Below, piece by piece: positions 27,801 to 37,716 of a stretch of 64,000 bases of DNA. The translations under genes and the position numbers were made by a program. Under the pieces are notes generated by a model. The model worked only from the letters and a program-made list of their open reading frames with translations, was not told the origin of the DNA and searched no databases. Positions within the stretch are counted from its first letter, which is position 1. The number at the start of each line of letters is the position of its first letter. Location: assembly GCA_918797485.1 (NCBI GenBank), contig CAKKNE010000006.1, forward strand, positions 186,001 to 250,000, written 5' to 3'. Source of the DNA: Pelagomonas calceolata (lineage: Eukaryota; Sar; Pelagophyceae; Pelagomonadales; Pelagomonadaceae).

Positions 27801-30243
27801 CCCGTGATGACGCTGGCGGGGTTCCCGGTGATCAGCATCGCGCTCCTCGTGGCGCCCCTGGTGGTGGCGCTCATGGTCTGGATGCTCTTCGGGGGCGTGC
27901 TCATCCCGCGGAAGCGCGCGCCGGCGCTGAAGCAAATTAATCTCAACTTCTTCGAGCTCCAGGCGACGTACGCGTGGCTCTGCACGCTGGCGTCGCCCGC
28001 GGGGGCCCTGCTCATGGCGATGCTGAACGCGGCCAAGATCCGGCTCCTGCCGGTGCGCGGGTCGGGCTTCGGCAAGGCGTTCCTGGGCGACCCGGACCGG
28101 AGGATCGAGACCGTGCCCGGCGGCGGGGCGCAGACGTCGGCGCCAGGCGCGATGGACGTCGTCTGGCCGCCGATGTGGGCGTCGCTCTTCGTGCTGCTCC
28201 TGCACGTGCTGGTGTTCGGCGCCATCGCCTACGCCGTCGACCGCATGGCCACGCGGCCGCTGCCCTTCAAGAAGGCCAAGCTTTCCAGGCGGCGGCGGGC
28301 GAATCTGGATCCCGACGTCATGGCTGAGCGCCGGCGGACCCTCGCCCTCCTGGTCGGCCACGCCGCGGAGGCGGCGGGAGACGGCACGGAGGTGGAGGTC
28401 GTGGAGACGGAGGCGGCGCTTCCACCAAAGCCGACGCCGCCGTGGCGGCGCGTCGCGCAGCGCGTCGCGGACCGGCTGGCGGCCAAGGTCCGGGCCGTCC
28501 GGGCGGCGATGACGAACCGCCTCTCGCAAAATGAAGACAGGGCCCCGGACCTGAAGAGCGCGTGGCCCGGCCTCGGCGCCTTCGAGCTGCGGAAGATCTA
28601 CCCGCCGCAGCGATTCGGCGCCAAGGCCGTGGAGGCGGTGCAGAACCTGACGTTCTCCGTGGCGCCGGGCGAGGTCTTCGGGTTGCTGGGCGCGAACGGC
28701 GCGGGCAAGTCGACGTCGATCAGCATGATCGTGCGGGCGGTCGAGCCCCATAGCGGTCACGCGACGGTGTCGGGCAAGTCGGTGCTCGACGATTTCGCGG
28801 GCGCGAGCCGCGGTTTAGGAGTTGTGAACCAGCACAACACGCTCTGGGACGACCTGTCCTGTTTGGACCATTTGCTCTTCTTCGCCGCGCTGCGGACGAA
28901 GGTCGGGCACGAGCGCATCGCGTTGACGACGCTCGCGCAGCTGGAGCTGAGTCATCATGCTCACAAGATGGCCGGCCGCCTGTCGGGAGGCATGAAGCGC
29001 AAGCTGTGCTGCGCCGTCGCGCTGGTCGGCGACCCGCACGTTGTTCTGCTGGATGAACCGTCGGCGGGCTTGGACCCCGTCTCGCAGCGGAACCTCTGGA
29101 ACCTGATCAAGTCGACGATGACGGGGCGGGCGGTGCTCCTGACGACGCATTCGATGCTCGAGGCGGACGCCCTATGCGACCGCATCGGCATCCAGGTCCG
29201 GGGCCAGTTCCACTGCGTTGGCAGCTGTGCATAAATCAAATTGTCGCGGCGCGTCCGCCACTGCTATCTTCATGGCCTCCACGCCATCGACGCGTGCATC
29301 CGACTGACTGGTTGATTTGTGCACAGGTCGGCAGTCCGCAGCACTTGAAAGATCGGTACGCGTCGGGCTACGAGCTCGTCGCGTACCTCGAGACCGAAGA
29401 CCACGAACCAGCGCTCGGCGCGTATCTCCGGTCCAAACTCGAGGCGGCGGGCTGCGGCTGCGCGCTCGCCGGGCTCGCCGCGGGCGTCGCGACCTACGAG
29501 CTGCAGGGCGAGCGGCCCCTGAAGCACGCCTTCGCGTGCCTCGAGGACGCCGACGCGCGGGCGCGGCTGGGCGTCCGCAGCTTCCGGGTGGACCGCGCGT
29601 CGATGGAGAAGGTCTTCATCCGCATCGTGGGCGAGGGCGGCGACGAGGACCTGGACACGGACGCGACGAACGCCATGGGCCGCTCGGTGGCGCAGGCGCT
29701 CCAGGACGACCAGGAGGAGGATTTAGAGTTGGCGCGGGACCTCGCAGCCGTCGGCTTCGACGAACCGCGGGACTGCTGCGGCATCCTGACGCGGTTCGGC
29801 CACGCGTCGTTGGCGCGGTACTCGTGCGCCATGTGCTGCGGCACCTACGTCTACTGGTGCATGGGCCTTTTTATTCAGGGCATCATTCCGTGGCTATTCT
29901 GCTGCTGGTTCTGCGAGCTCTGGTGTGTCTGCGGCGTTTGGCACTGGATTTGCTGCTGTTTCGCGCTGCGTGGAAATCAAAATTTTACGGCGCGTTCGTG
30001 CTGAATCATCGCGTCGTCCTCCACGCCATCGACGCGACGCCGGCTCGATGGCGTGGCGATGTCGGTTCCTCGCCGCTCGAGGGAGCCAGGACGGTCGCCG
30101 TCGCCGAGAAATGACTCCGGTTCCACACAGGCTTCACGAAAAATCCCGACGGAAAGAAGACGTCGTGGGCGTCGCTCTGCTCGCAGCTCTGCTGCGTCAT
30201 CACGCCGTTCCTGATCATGGTCATAGTCGTTATGCTCATCTGA
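21849..30243 (+). CDS. Giant ABCA-type transporter with Cys-rich ectodomain, five exons
   Basis: Exons 21849-27119, 27330-27513, 27667-29216, 29327-29957 and 30131-30243 join in phase to 2582 residues. A signal peptide (MGRRPTLLLLLLLLGAAGA) is followed by ~480 residues of Cys-rich, probably extracellular sequence. A first membrane segment (~500) precedes a Cys-rich loop. The ABCA half-transporter TMD1 spans about 690-900 and another Cys/Asp-rich loop about 990-1230. NBD1 has Walker A GHNGAGKTTT (~1350), signature LSGGQKRK and Walker B VLDEPTAGMDP. TMD2 includes RLRNLLSVSGLDARAYW. NBD2 has GANGAGKST (~2160), LSGGMKRK and LLDEPSAGLDP, then GSPQHLKDRYASGYEL. The end is a Cys/Trp-rich hydrophobic tail. 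ABCA proteins move lipids. A cleaved signal peptide and large Cys-rich head are unusual. All four introns are introners. Confidence 0.92.
27128..27329 (+). mobile_element. Introner element, 202 bp, exact 8-bp duplication
   Basis: Ends CTGTGTGGAAATCAA and TTGATTTCCACACAG are a perfect 15-bp inverted repeat. Both sides carry GTGGCGGA. The intron is 27120-27329. Removal joins VAGI to VAEPLVRERARRLRN, the expected ABCA TMD2 motif. The body includes an internal inverted repeat (CCACGCCATCGA and TCGATGGCGTGG). It holds no ORF. Confidence 0.97.
27522..27666 (+). mobile_element. Introner element of the CTGTGC(A/G)TAA subtype, 145 bp
   Basis: Ends are CTGTGCATAAGTCAA and TTGATTTACGCACAG. Flanks are GCCACAAG and GACCCAAG (6/8). 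Phase requires a one-base codon remainder upstream. A GC donor at 27514 inside the duplicate satisfies this (ADS-RPKHFHKDY). A GT at 27532 inside the element would also fit the phase and add six residues, so the donor is ambiguous. Confidence 0.85.
29225..29326 (+). mobile_element. Introner element of the CTGTGC subtype, 102 bp
   Basis: Ends are CTGTGCATAAATCAA and TTGATTTGTGCACAG. Flanks are GTTGGCAG and GTCGGCAG (7/8). The intron is 29217-29326. Splicing gives QFHC-VGSPQHLKDRY, a classic ABCA post-NBD motif, confirming the junction. Confidence 0.95.
29966..30130 (+). mobile_element. Introner element, 165 bp
   Basis: The left end is CTGCGTGGAAATCAA and the right end CGGTTCCACACAG, slightly eroded. 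Flanks are GTTTCGCG and GCTTCACG (6/8). The intron is 29958-30130, with a GT donor though the downstream copy starts with GC. Splicing yields CCCFTKNPDGKK and a terminal hydrophobic segment ending in a TGA at 30241-30243. Confidence 0.92.
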
Positions 30244-30295
30244 TAGCTCTTCCCCCCCACGTCGACCCCCTCCTCCTAACACAACTTGCTAGTTA

Positions 30296-31813
30296 CTACC
30301 AGGCCTCGTCCTGCTCGTGGAGAGACGTCGCGAGGCTCATCGGCGCCGCGTCGTCGTCCGACGACCCCGACTCGTCGTCCGACGAGGACGAGGAGGACTC
30401 CTCGGCTTCGGCGGCGGCCCACTCGCGGAAGAGCGCCGCGACGGCGGCCTTCGTCCGCGGCAGGCGGCAGGGGTCGAAGGGGAAGAAGAGGCCGTCGTCC
30501 GCCGCCTCCGTCGCATCCCGGCGCGCCTCGCGCACGCGCGCCGCCGCCGCGCGCGACAGGAAGGGCGGCTCGCGCGCCGCCACCCGCGCGAACTCGCCCA
30601 GCAGCCGCGCGCGGCAGCCCCGCAGCGCGTCGAGCGCCGCGGGCGCTCTGATACCCAACGCCGCGTCCCAGCTTTTCGGCGCGCAGACCGCGTCGCAGCG
30701 CGCGTCCCAGCCGCGCCTTCCTAAAATCTCCTCGCCGCGGAACGCAAACACATAAAGCAGCCCGCGCGCCGCGTCGACGTGCCGTTTAGCAGCGAGGTGC
30801 TTGTCGCCCGCTTCGAAGAGCTCGCGGCACCGTCGACACCGCTCGAAGAGCGTCGCGCACGCTAAAGCTACGAGGCCCGCGTCGACGACGGCCGCGCGGC
30901 AGACGAAGGAGCTCAGGTAGGCGATGGCCGCGGTCCGCCGCGCGTCGGCCGTCGCCTCGTCGCTCACGAGGGACGACAGCGTCCGGCAGAAGGCCGCCGC
31001 CCTCGTGGGCGTCGGCGCGGCCGCGGCGAAGACGACGAAGGGCGCGGTCTGCGCCCGCGGCGTCGCCAGGCAGGGCCCGAGCGTCGCCTGGAGCAGCAAC
31101 TCGGCGTCGGCATCTGATACGCAGGTCTTGGCGACGTAGGCGATGAGGCGGGATACGACTTTGTCCGCGGCCGCGTCCTTGGCCGCGTCCTCGTCCATCG
31201 CGAAAACCTGCTGCGCCGCCGCGCAATCCAAAGCAAGGGCGCGCTCGACGCACGTCGTCAGCAAGGGCCCCCGGTCGTCGCAGCACCGGAGCGCGTCTAT
31301 CACAAAACGCGTATACCCGTCGTGCGTCTCTTCACCAGCATTGACGTAGGGCCAGGCCTTCCTTACCGATGACGTCACCTCGGCGCGGCCCTGCGGGCAC
31401 CGCTCGACGACGTCCGCGAGGCATTGCGCGAGCCCCGTCCTCATTACATCGTCGGCGTCGGCCGCGGCGGCGCGAGCGATGCCGTCGAGCGCGTCCTTGA
31501 CTCGGGTGGCGTTCGCGCTCACGACCTCTCTGAGGCAAAAGGCCCGCTCCGCGAGCAGGCCGTCGCCCTGACTGATAGAGTCGCAGAGCGCCCTCCAGAG
31601 GCGCGCGTGGCGGTCCTCGGCGAGCGCGGGCGCGCGCGCCGCGAGCGCTTTCAGAATCTTGCGCGCGGCGGCCAGGCCCTCGGCGGTCTCGGCGTCGTCC
31701 CGGAGCGCCGTGATCAGGCCGCGGTACAGTCGGCCCGTCGGCTGCTCCGCTCCTAAAACCTTGTCGACGAGGGCCTCCTCGGGCGACGCGGCCTGCTGCT
31801 GCAGGGCGGCCAT
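30296..31813 (-). CDS. RRN3: RNA polymerase I initiation factor RRN3 (TIF-IA)
   Basis: 505 residues from ATG 31813. RRN3 bridges Pol I to the promoter factors and sets rRNA synthesis rate. The helical-repeat body is followed by the diagnostic segment LFFPFDPCRLPRTKAAVAALFREW, matching the FFPFDPY.L..S region of RRN3. AYLSSFVCRAAVVDAG in the middle is also family-typical. The tail is a Ser/Asp-rich acidic run (SSSSSSDDESGSSDDD), a likely casein-kinase target. The gene converges on the ABCA gene with 52 bp between the stops. Confidence 0.85.
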   Translation of the reverse strand: MAALQQQAASPEEALVDKVLGAEQPTGRLYRGLITALRDDAETAEGLAAARKILKALAARAPALAEDRHARLWRALCDSISQGDGLLAERAFCLREVVSANATRVKDALDGIARAAAADADDVMRTGLAQCLADVVERCPQGRAEVTSSVRKAWPYVNAGEETHDGYTRFVIDALRCCDDRGPLLTTCVERALALDCAAAQQVFAMDEDAAKDAAADKVVSRLIAYVAKTCVSDADAELLLQATLGPCLATPRAQTAPFVVFAAAAPTPTRAAAFCRTLSSLVSDEATADARRTAAIAYLSSFVCRAAVVDAGLVALACATLFERCRRCRELFEAGDKHLAAKRHVDAARGLLYVFAFRGEEILGRRGWDARCDAVCAPKSWDAALGIRAPAALDALRGCRARLLGEFARVAAREPPFLSRAAAARVREARRDATEAADDGLFFPFDPCRLPRTKAAVAALFREWAAAEAEESSSSSSDDESGSSDDDAAPMSLATSLHEQDEAW

Positions 31814-32217
31814 TGCAGCCTTGCGCGTGATAGCGATGGCTGACCAGGCCTGCAAAAGCAGCAACCAGGCCTTCACACAGCTGCAGCTGGCGGAGACGAC
31901 TCCTGCAGAGAGAAAAAGCTTCCAGAAGGGCGCAAAGCCAGCCCGCAACAACTTTTTACAGCCGTATAGTTGCTGCAGGACTTTGCCCACCTGGAATTAG
32001 CTAGCGGCCAGTAAGACACTAGCACCAGTTTGCCCTTTGACAGATGGACGCACGTCGTCGTACCGCCCTCGTAGGCGAGTAAGAGCGCAAAGGATGCGCG
32101 GCTTTCGGTGTCGCGTCGATGGCGTCCCCGCACACGGGTACGGCTTCCAGCAGCAGCGGCGTGTAAGACACTACATGTTCGTCCCTGGCTTGTATTGAGC
32201 TAGACATAACAGCAACT
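31814..32217. other. Intergenic region with an introner-core fragment
   Basis: It is the promoter side of RRN3, with CAGCTGCAGCTGG near 31880. Further on, 32108-32124 reads GTCGCGTCGATGGCGTC, the family core of the introners, with no inverted-repeat ends nearby. It may be a degraded insertion in non-coding sequence. Confidence 0.4.
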
Positions 32218-34683
32218 CTAGTTATCCTCGGCGGCCTGGAGCGGCTCGCCCTCCCCCTCCAATAATGCCGCGAACCACCCGAGAAACGTCCCCCGCCGCA
32301 AGACGCCGTGGCCGCCCGGGTCCGCGAAGAACCGCTGCCGGTCCATCTCCGCCTGACCGAGCACGTCCCTTAATCCAAGCTTCTCGCACAACTCATCAAA
32401 ATGATTCATCGAGAGCTCGCCCTCCTTCGCCTCGTCCAGCCGGTCGAACCAGTCCGCGGCGTCCCGTAACTGGGCCACGAGGTCGTCGGCCGCGCTTTGC
32501 GGTTCGTCGTCGTCCCGCGGCGCGAAGAAGTTCACGTCGTCCTCTTCCCCTTCCGAGTCGTCCTCGACGCCCTCATCCTCGTCCTCGTCGCGCGGCGCGA
32601 AAAAAGTGTGGTCCTCCGCCACGCGCACGAAGCCGCCCACGTCGTCCTCGTCGTCATCAGAACCTTCCGCCCTTTTCCTCAGCTCCTCGTACTTGTCTCG
32701 CAACTCATCGACCGTCCTCTGGGCGAGCGCGGGAAACTTCGCTTGGATCGAGACCCAGTCGCCGCCGTGGAGGCGGTGGCCGTCGACCACGGCCTCCTCC
32801 TCCGCCTCCGTCCAGCCGTCGTCGTCGGAGCGCGGGCTCCACGTTTCAGCGGCGTCGTCGTCGTTCGTCGCCGGCGGCGTCCAGGCGTCCGTCGAGGTTG
32901 TGGGAGGCGGCGGCCAGGCGTCGTCCTCCTCAGGTGGTGCGGGCTGCTTGGGCGCCGGCTCGGGCGATGGGGGCGGCGGCTCTGATGGAGGCGTCGGCGC
33001 CGGCATGGGAGGAGGCGCCTTCTGGGGCGTCGGCGGCGCGTTCTCGTCGACGTACGCGACCGTCGAGCGCGTCGCCGGCTCGCTCGTATTCTTGCGAGGT
33101 GGCGGGGCATTGAGCCAGGGCCAGGCCTTGCCGCGCTCGGTCGACACGCGCCGTCTGACCTCGACGTCGTACATCGCGCGCTTGTAGCCGTCCAACAAAA
33201 TCTCCTTGGCCTCGTTGACGCGCCGGAAGTGCTTTTCCGCGCGCTTCGCGGCGTCGGGATCGTTTTTGGCCGTGCGATCGGGATGCCACTTCAAAGAAGC
33301 CGTCCGGTAGGCCTTCCTCACGGCGTCGTCGTCGGCTGTGGACGGTAGCGCCAGCACGGCATAATGCGTCGCCTCGTGGCAGTCGCGCGCAAACGACGCG
33401 CGGGCCCGCCACTGCGTCGCACGCTCGTCGCGCGCTTCCCTCGATGCGTCGTCGAAACTACGAGAGGCACCCTCGAAGTCATACAAAAGCTCGAGGCACT
33501 CGCCCAGGACCGCGGCGGCGTTCGCATATACCGAATTATTGGACGCGGCGGCGTGGCGCTGGAGCGCTTTTCTCGCGTGGTCGCTCGCCGCGGTGGCGTC
33601 CTTTAATCGCAAAGAGGCCTTGGCGCAGTTGAGTTCCAAGCGAGCGAGGTCGATCTCGGACGGCGCGGCCTCGCCGTCTTCCACCGATCCCGCACCTTGT
33701 AAAGCCGCCGCAAAGTGCCGTCTCGCGCTCGAGAAGTCGCGCCGCCGCCAGGCTCGGTTGCCCGCGGCGGACGCGTTCCAGAAGCGTTCTGCTGGTGATG
33801 AGAAGCTTTGACACGCGGCGCCTTTGGCTAATGTGGAGGCCGTGCTTTCGCCATTGTACAGGTCGGCGTCGGCGCCCGCCCTTAGTAAAGAGGTCGCGGC
33901 CTCCGCATTCCCTAAAGACGCGGCGACCATGAGCGCCGTGTTTCCCGAAGCATCGGCCGCGTCGAGCAGGTCGGGCACGCCCGCCTGGGGCGCCGTGAGG
34001 TCCGACTCCAGTATTAATTCAAGACAGGGCGCCGAGCCGCCTCGCGCCGCGTCGTGTAACGGTGTGCCCTCTGTACTTCTGAGGTCGTCCTGGAGCGCCC
34101 CTCGTCGTATCAGCAGCCCGGCGGCAGCGTCGTGGCCGTTCTTACACGCCTCGCGCAGGCAACTCAGTAACAATCTAGCATAATGCGTCGCGCGCGGCTC
34201 CGGCTGCAGCGCCCTCCTCAATGCGACGACGTCGCCTCGCTGTGCCAGCGCGACGACGTCGTCCTCCCGCAGCGATTTTTGACCCGTCTTTTTTAAGAGA
34301 GAAACCTCGTGCCTTAATGCAACAAGTTCCTTGACGAAGTCGTCTCGGGCATCTCGCGTTTGATCTTTCAAGAGTCGCGCCTCGTCCTTCGCTTCGCGGG
34401 TTCTCCGCTGTTCGGTGTCGAGCGCGGCCTTCAGCCGGGCGATTTCCCGCGCCGCGTCGCCGAGCTGGCCCTTGAGCTCGTCCTCGCTGCGCTTCTGGCG
34501 GGCCTCCCGCGCTTCGGCGTCGAGGCTCAGCTCGTACAACCTATCACTGAGGCGCCAGCCGTCGTCCTTCGGCTTGTCGGCTTTGTAGCCCTTGGCGCTG
34601 TAGAGACCTTCCCGCGCGGCGTAGCCGCGCGAGGCTCTCGCCGCGTAGCCGTCGAAGCCGCCTTGGCGCTCGTAGGCCGCCAT
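32218..34683 (-). CDS. ANK-TPR-J domain-SANT multidomain co-chaperone-like protein
   Basis: 821 residues, single exon. Order: a coiled coil (~50-135); ankyrin repeats (~160-285, EGTPLHDAARGGSAPCLELIL and SGNTALMVAASLGNAEAATSLL); TPR-like helices (~305-400); a J domain (~437-505, YAVLALPST...KAYRTASLKWHPDRT, with the HPD needed to stimulate Hsp70); a Pro-rich linker; a Myb/SANT-like module (~628-675, WTEAEEEAVVDG...GDWVSIQAKFP); two FFAPRD(E/D) acidic repeats; and a helical end. TPR plus J resembles DNAJC7, which passes clients between Hsp90 and Hsp70. J plus SANT recalls zuotin/MPP11. The combination with ankyrins is unusual. The function is inferred from domains only. Confidence 0.82.
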   Translation of the reverse strand: MAAYERQGGFDGYAARASRGYAAREGLYSAKGYKADKPKDDGWRLSDRLYELSLDAEAREARQKRSEDELKGQLGDAAREIARLKAALDTEQRRTREAKDEARLLKDQTRDARDDFVKELVALRHEVSLLKKTGQKSLREDDVVALAQRGDVVALRRALQPEPRATHYARLLLSCLREACKNGHDAAAGLLIRRGALQDDLRSTEGTPLHDAARGGSAPCLELILESDLTAPQAGVPDLLDAADASGNTALMVAASLGNAEAATSLLRAGADADLYNGESTASTLAKGAACQSFSSPAERFWNASAAGNRAWRRRDFSSARRHFAAALQGAGSVEDGEAAPSEIDLARLELNCAKASLRLKDATAASDHARKALQRHAAASNNSVYANAAAVLGECLELLYDFEGASRSFDDASREARDERATQWRARASFARDCHEATHYAVLALPSTADDDAVRKAYRTASLKWHPDRTAKNDPDAAKRAEKHFRRVNEAKEILLDGYKRAMYDVEVRRRVSTERGKAWPWLNAPPPRKNTSEPATRSTVAYVDENAPPTPQKAPPPMPAPTPPSEPPPPSPEPAPKQPAPPEEDDAWPPPPTTSTDAWTPPATNDDDAAETWSPRSDDDGWTEAEEEAVVDGHRLHGGDWVSIQAKFPALAQRTVDELRDKYEELRKRAEGSDDDEDDVGGFVRVAEDHTFFAPRDEDEDEGVEDDSEGEEDDVNFFAPRDDDEPQSAADDLVAQLRDAADWFDRLDEAKEGELSMNHFDELCEKLGLRDVLGQAEMDRQRFFADPGGHGVLRRGTFLGWFAALLEGEGEPLQAAEDN

Positions 34684-35109
34684 CGCGGCAGCGCTGCGGT
34701 CAGGGCGTGATTGCTGCGTATCGACACTCCAGCGGCTGGTGCAGGTCGGCGCTGCAATTAAAAATCTCGGCAAACGTCTCGAGATGAGCCCTCGAACCCG
34801 ATTTGTTTTGTGAATTGAGTACGACGGAATTTGCATTTATTAACGGCCGGAGATGAGTCGTGCGATGCATCTTCATGCCGATGCTGAATTGGCGCGGCCG
34901 TCTGCGTCCGGCGCGGGATGCAGCCAGCTTAAAATCTCTGAGCCAAGGAGGCGTGCATCCGTGAAGCAAACAGGCATATTTCGAGCACTGGCCACTGCTT
35001 TAAACGCTACGGGCACCACGGCCACAGCGGCACACAACTGGAGCACAGCACAGCCCTGCACAGAGGCTAGAAGGAGCGTCGACGCCATCGACGCGACGAT
35101 ACAACAGCG
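34684..35109. other. Divergent intergenic region with introner-core fragment
   Basis: It lies between two starts. At 35081-35098 the leader of the next gene contains GACGCCATCGACGCGACG, an introner core without ends. The rest is A/T-richer with CACAGC words. No other gene is seen. Confidence 0.4.
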
Positions 35110-37356
35110 ATGGCCTCCTACTACGGCCTAGGAATAAGAGCAGTCGCCGACTCGCCGACCGTCGTTAAAGAGCTCGAGGCCCAAGACGACGCGACGAAGC
35201 TCACGCTCTTCGGCTGCGGGCTTAGAAGTCTGCGCGGCCTGCCTCCGCTCCGACAGCTGACGGAGCTCGTCCTCGCGGCGAACGAGCTCGGCCCATCATT
35301 AGACGCGTTGTTTCCGGCGCTCGCCGTTTGTGGTCTCCTGACGAAGCTGGACCTCAGTCAAAATGCGCTCGAAACTCTCGTCACATCACATAAACTCCCG
35401 TCCCTGGATGTCCTGGACTGCTCCGCCAACAAGCTACGATCTCTGGACGGCCTGGCCACCTTCGCGCCGTCCCTCAAAACATGCAAAACACAAGACAACC
35501 TGGAACCGCTCGAGTGGCAAAATGATGACGACGTGGACGCGTTGGTAGAAAGGGCCCTCCGCACGTCGGTGGAGGTCCCGCGACCTTCGGAAAGGCGGAA
35601 AATGGCGGCGATGGCGTCGGCCACGACGGTCCAATTCGAGGAAGCGAGACGGCAAAGACTGCGCGCCGACGCGGTCGAGAAGGAGAACGCCATGCTCGAC
35701 GAGGCGTTGGTGGCGGCGCATGCCAGAGTTGAGGAGCTCGAGGAGCGGCTGAAGAGTTGCCAGCAGCAGGTTTCTTCCGCGGAGCGCAAGGCTACGCGTT
35801 CCCTGAGGCGGGCCGAGGCCGAGGCGCAAGATGTGTTACGTAAAGCGGCGGCGCGGCGCGTCGTGGGCGCGCTGCGACGATATGAAGACGGCGCTTCCAT
35901 GAAATCGGTGCGCGACGTCTTTGTCTACTGGCGGCGCGGTACGCATGCGGTTACCTCGCAGAGTATGGAAGCCAAGCACGCCGCGGCCTGCGATTCACTA
36001 AGAAAGGACCTCGAGGCGGCGCATCAACGCCACGCGGCATTGAGTGATGAACTGACCGAGGCGCACGACGAGCGCCTCGCGGTCGAGGCGGGCCGATTGA
36101 GCGCGGCCGAGGCCCGCACCGAGCAGTTGGAAGCGCGGCACACGACCCGTATGGACGAGCGGGAGGCGGCTCTAGAAGCTTCACTGCATGCGCGCGCGGC
36201 GGATGATGATAGAAGGCGCGCGGCCGAGGTCAGACAAAGGAGCGACCTGGAACGGGCACTCAATGCGGAACTAATAAAAGAGCGACGAGAGGCCGACGAC
36301 CGCTTCGCGCACGCGGCCGCGGCCGGCGCCGTCGCGTTCTCGGCTATCGAACAGCGGGCGGCCTCGAGTGATGCGGCCCTTATGGAAGCGCGGAGCCGCG
36401 ACGCGAGCGCGCGCCAGCAGCTCGCGGAGCTGAAACGGGCCTACGCGGCGCTCGCGGCGCGCGAGGCCGACACGGAGGCGCGCGCGACGCAAGGCGCCGC
36501 GCGCGAGGCCGCGCTCCGCGACGCGCTCGCCGAGGTGTCCGAGTTCACGCGGCTCCAGAAGGCGGCGCTGGTGGACGCGACGGCGGCCTCCCAGCGGGCC
36601 GAGGCCGCGCGGCATGAGGCCGTGACGGCATTACGCCGCGACCGCGCCGCGTTCCGACAGCGGCTGGACGCGGCGGAGGCGGAGGCGGCTTCGCTGAATG
36701 CGCGGCGGCGCGACGACGAGGCCGAGCGCGCCCGCTTAGACGCCCTCGTGCACGAGTCCGTCGAAGCCGCCGAGGAGGCGCGGCGTGTTGTGTTAGAGAG
36801 GGACGAGATGGTGCGGGAGGTGCGCGCGTCGCAGGAGGCGGCCGACGCCGCTGCGGCCGCGTCCAGTAACGAGCGGTCGCGCCTTCATGAATCAGTAGAC
36901 GAATTGCACGAGGAACTGGACAAAGCGCGGCGCGCCGCCGACGACGGCGGCCGCAAGCTCCGACTCTCGAGGGAAGCGGAGCGGCGGCTGCGCGGCGTCG
37001 TCGCGGAGCTCAGGGCGCACCCGCGCGACGACCACGAACTCGAAACGGTCGAGGCGCGGCTCGCCGAGCGCGAGCGCGAACTGAAGTACGCGGAGGCGGA
37101 GCTCGCGGGCCTTTCTTCCGTGTTCGAAGCCAAGGAGCGGGACCTGCGCGCGGGCCTGGAGGCGGAGCGGCGCCAGCTCGAGGCGCGGGCGCGCGAGGCG
37201 GTGGATACGGCCGAGCAGGCCCAGGCCGACGCTATTGATGCGCGGAACTTAGTCGGGGAGTTGCGGGGGCGGCTGCGCGGCGCGCTCGAGAAAACTGCGC
37301 CCGCCGCGCCGGAGACGGAGCCCCCACCAGATCCTCCGAGCGCGTGTCCGTACTAA
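35110..37356 (+). CDS. Leucine-rich repeat plus coiled-coil protein, centrosomal type
   Basis: 748 residues. The N-terminus has 4-5 LRRs (KLTLFGCGLRSLRGLPPL, LTELVLAANELG, LTKLDLSQNALETL, LDVLDCSANKLRSLDG). They are followed from about residue 150 by ~580 residues of continuous coiled coil and a Pro/Glu tail. This is the layout of LRRCC1/CLERC-type centriole and spindle-pole proteins. Domain order supports a cytoskeletal role, but ciliary LRR adaptors have the same plan, so no symbol is given. Confidence 0.72.
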   Translation: MASYYGLGIRAVADSPTVVKELEAQDDATKLTLFGCGLRSLRGLPPLRQLTELVLAANELGPSLDALFPALAVCGLLTKLDLSQNALETLVTSHKLPSLDVLDCSANKLRSLDGLATFAPSLKTCKTQDNLEPLEWQNDDDVDALVERALRTSVEVPRPSERRKMAAMASATTVQFEEARRQRLRADAVEKENAMLDEALVAAHARVEELEERLKSCQQQVSSAERKATRSLRRAEAEAQDVLRKAAARRVVGALRRYEDGASMKSVRDVFVYWRRGTHAVTSQSMEAKHAAACDSLRKDLEAAHQRHAALSDELTEAHDERLAVEAGRLSAAEARTEQLEARHTTRMDEREAALEASLHARAADDDRRRAAEVRQRSDLERALNAELIKERREADDRFAHAAAAGAVAFSAIEQRAASSDAALMEARSRDASARQQLAELKRAYAALAAREADTEARATQGAAREAALRDALAEVSEFTRLQKAALVDATAASQRAEAARHEAVTALRRDRAAFRQRLDAAEAEAASLNARRRDDEAERARLDALVHESVEAAEEARRVVLERDEMVREVRASQEAADAAAAASSNERSRLHESVDELHEELDKARRAADDGGRKLRLSREAERRLRGVVAELRAHPRDDHELETVEARLAERERELKYAEAELAGLSSVFEAKERDLRAGLEAERRQLEARAREAVDTAEQAQADAIDARNLVGELRGRLRGALEKTAPAAPETEPPPDPPSACPY

Positions 37357-37716
37357 TGACTGGGGGTTTTGTAGTCCGTCTCGTTCGCTCCTTCTCAAGT
37401 GCAGCACCCCAGGCCAAAGTTAAGCTGCTAAATTTAAGGTCAAGTCGCAAAAAGCGGTGCGTAGAGATTGAAAATCGGTTGTTTTGAACGTGTTTTCTTA
37501 CCTTTTTTGCCGGCGATCAGACGCTCCGAGCGCTCGCACAGCTGCTGAGTCACAGCGCTTTCAGTTGAGTTGCATAAAGCTCTGTCTGTCGATTGCGCCT
37601 TTAGACCCGGATTGGCCGCCGCGCGGACGGGCCAGGCTTTGGCGTCAACCACGGGGACAGCTGAGCGGTAACAGGTCATTCCACCCGCTCCGCGAAACCG
37701 CCGTCGGAAACGGAGC

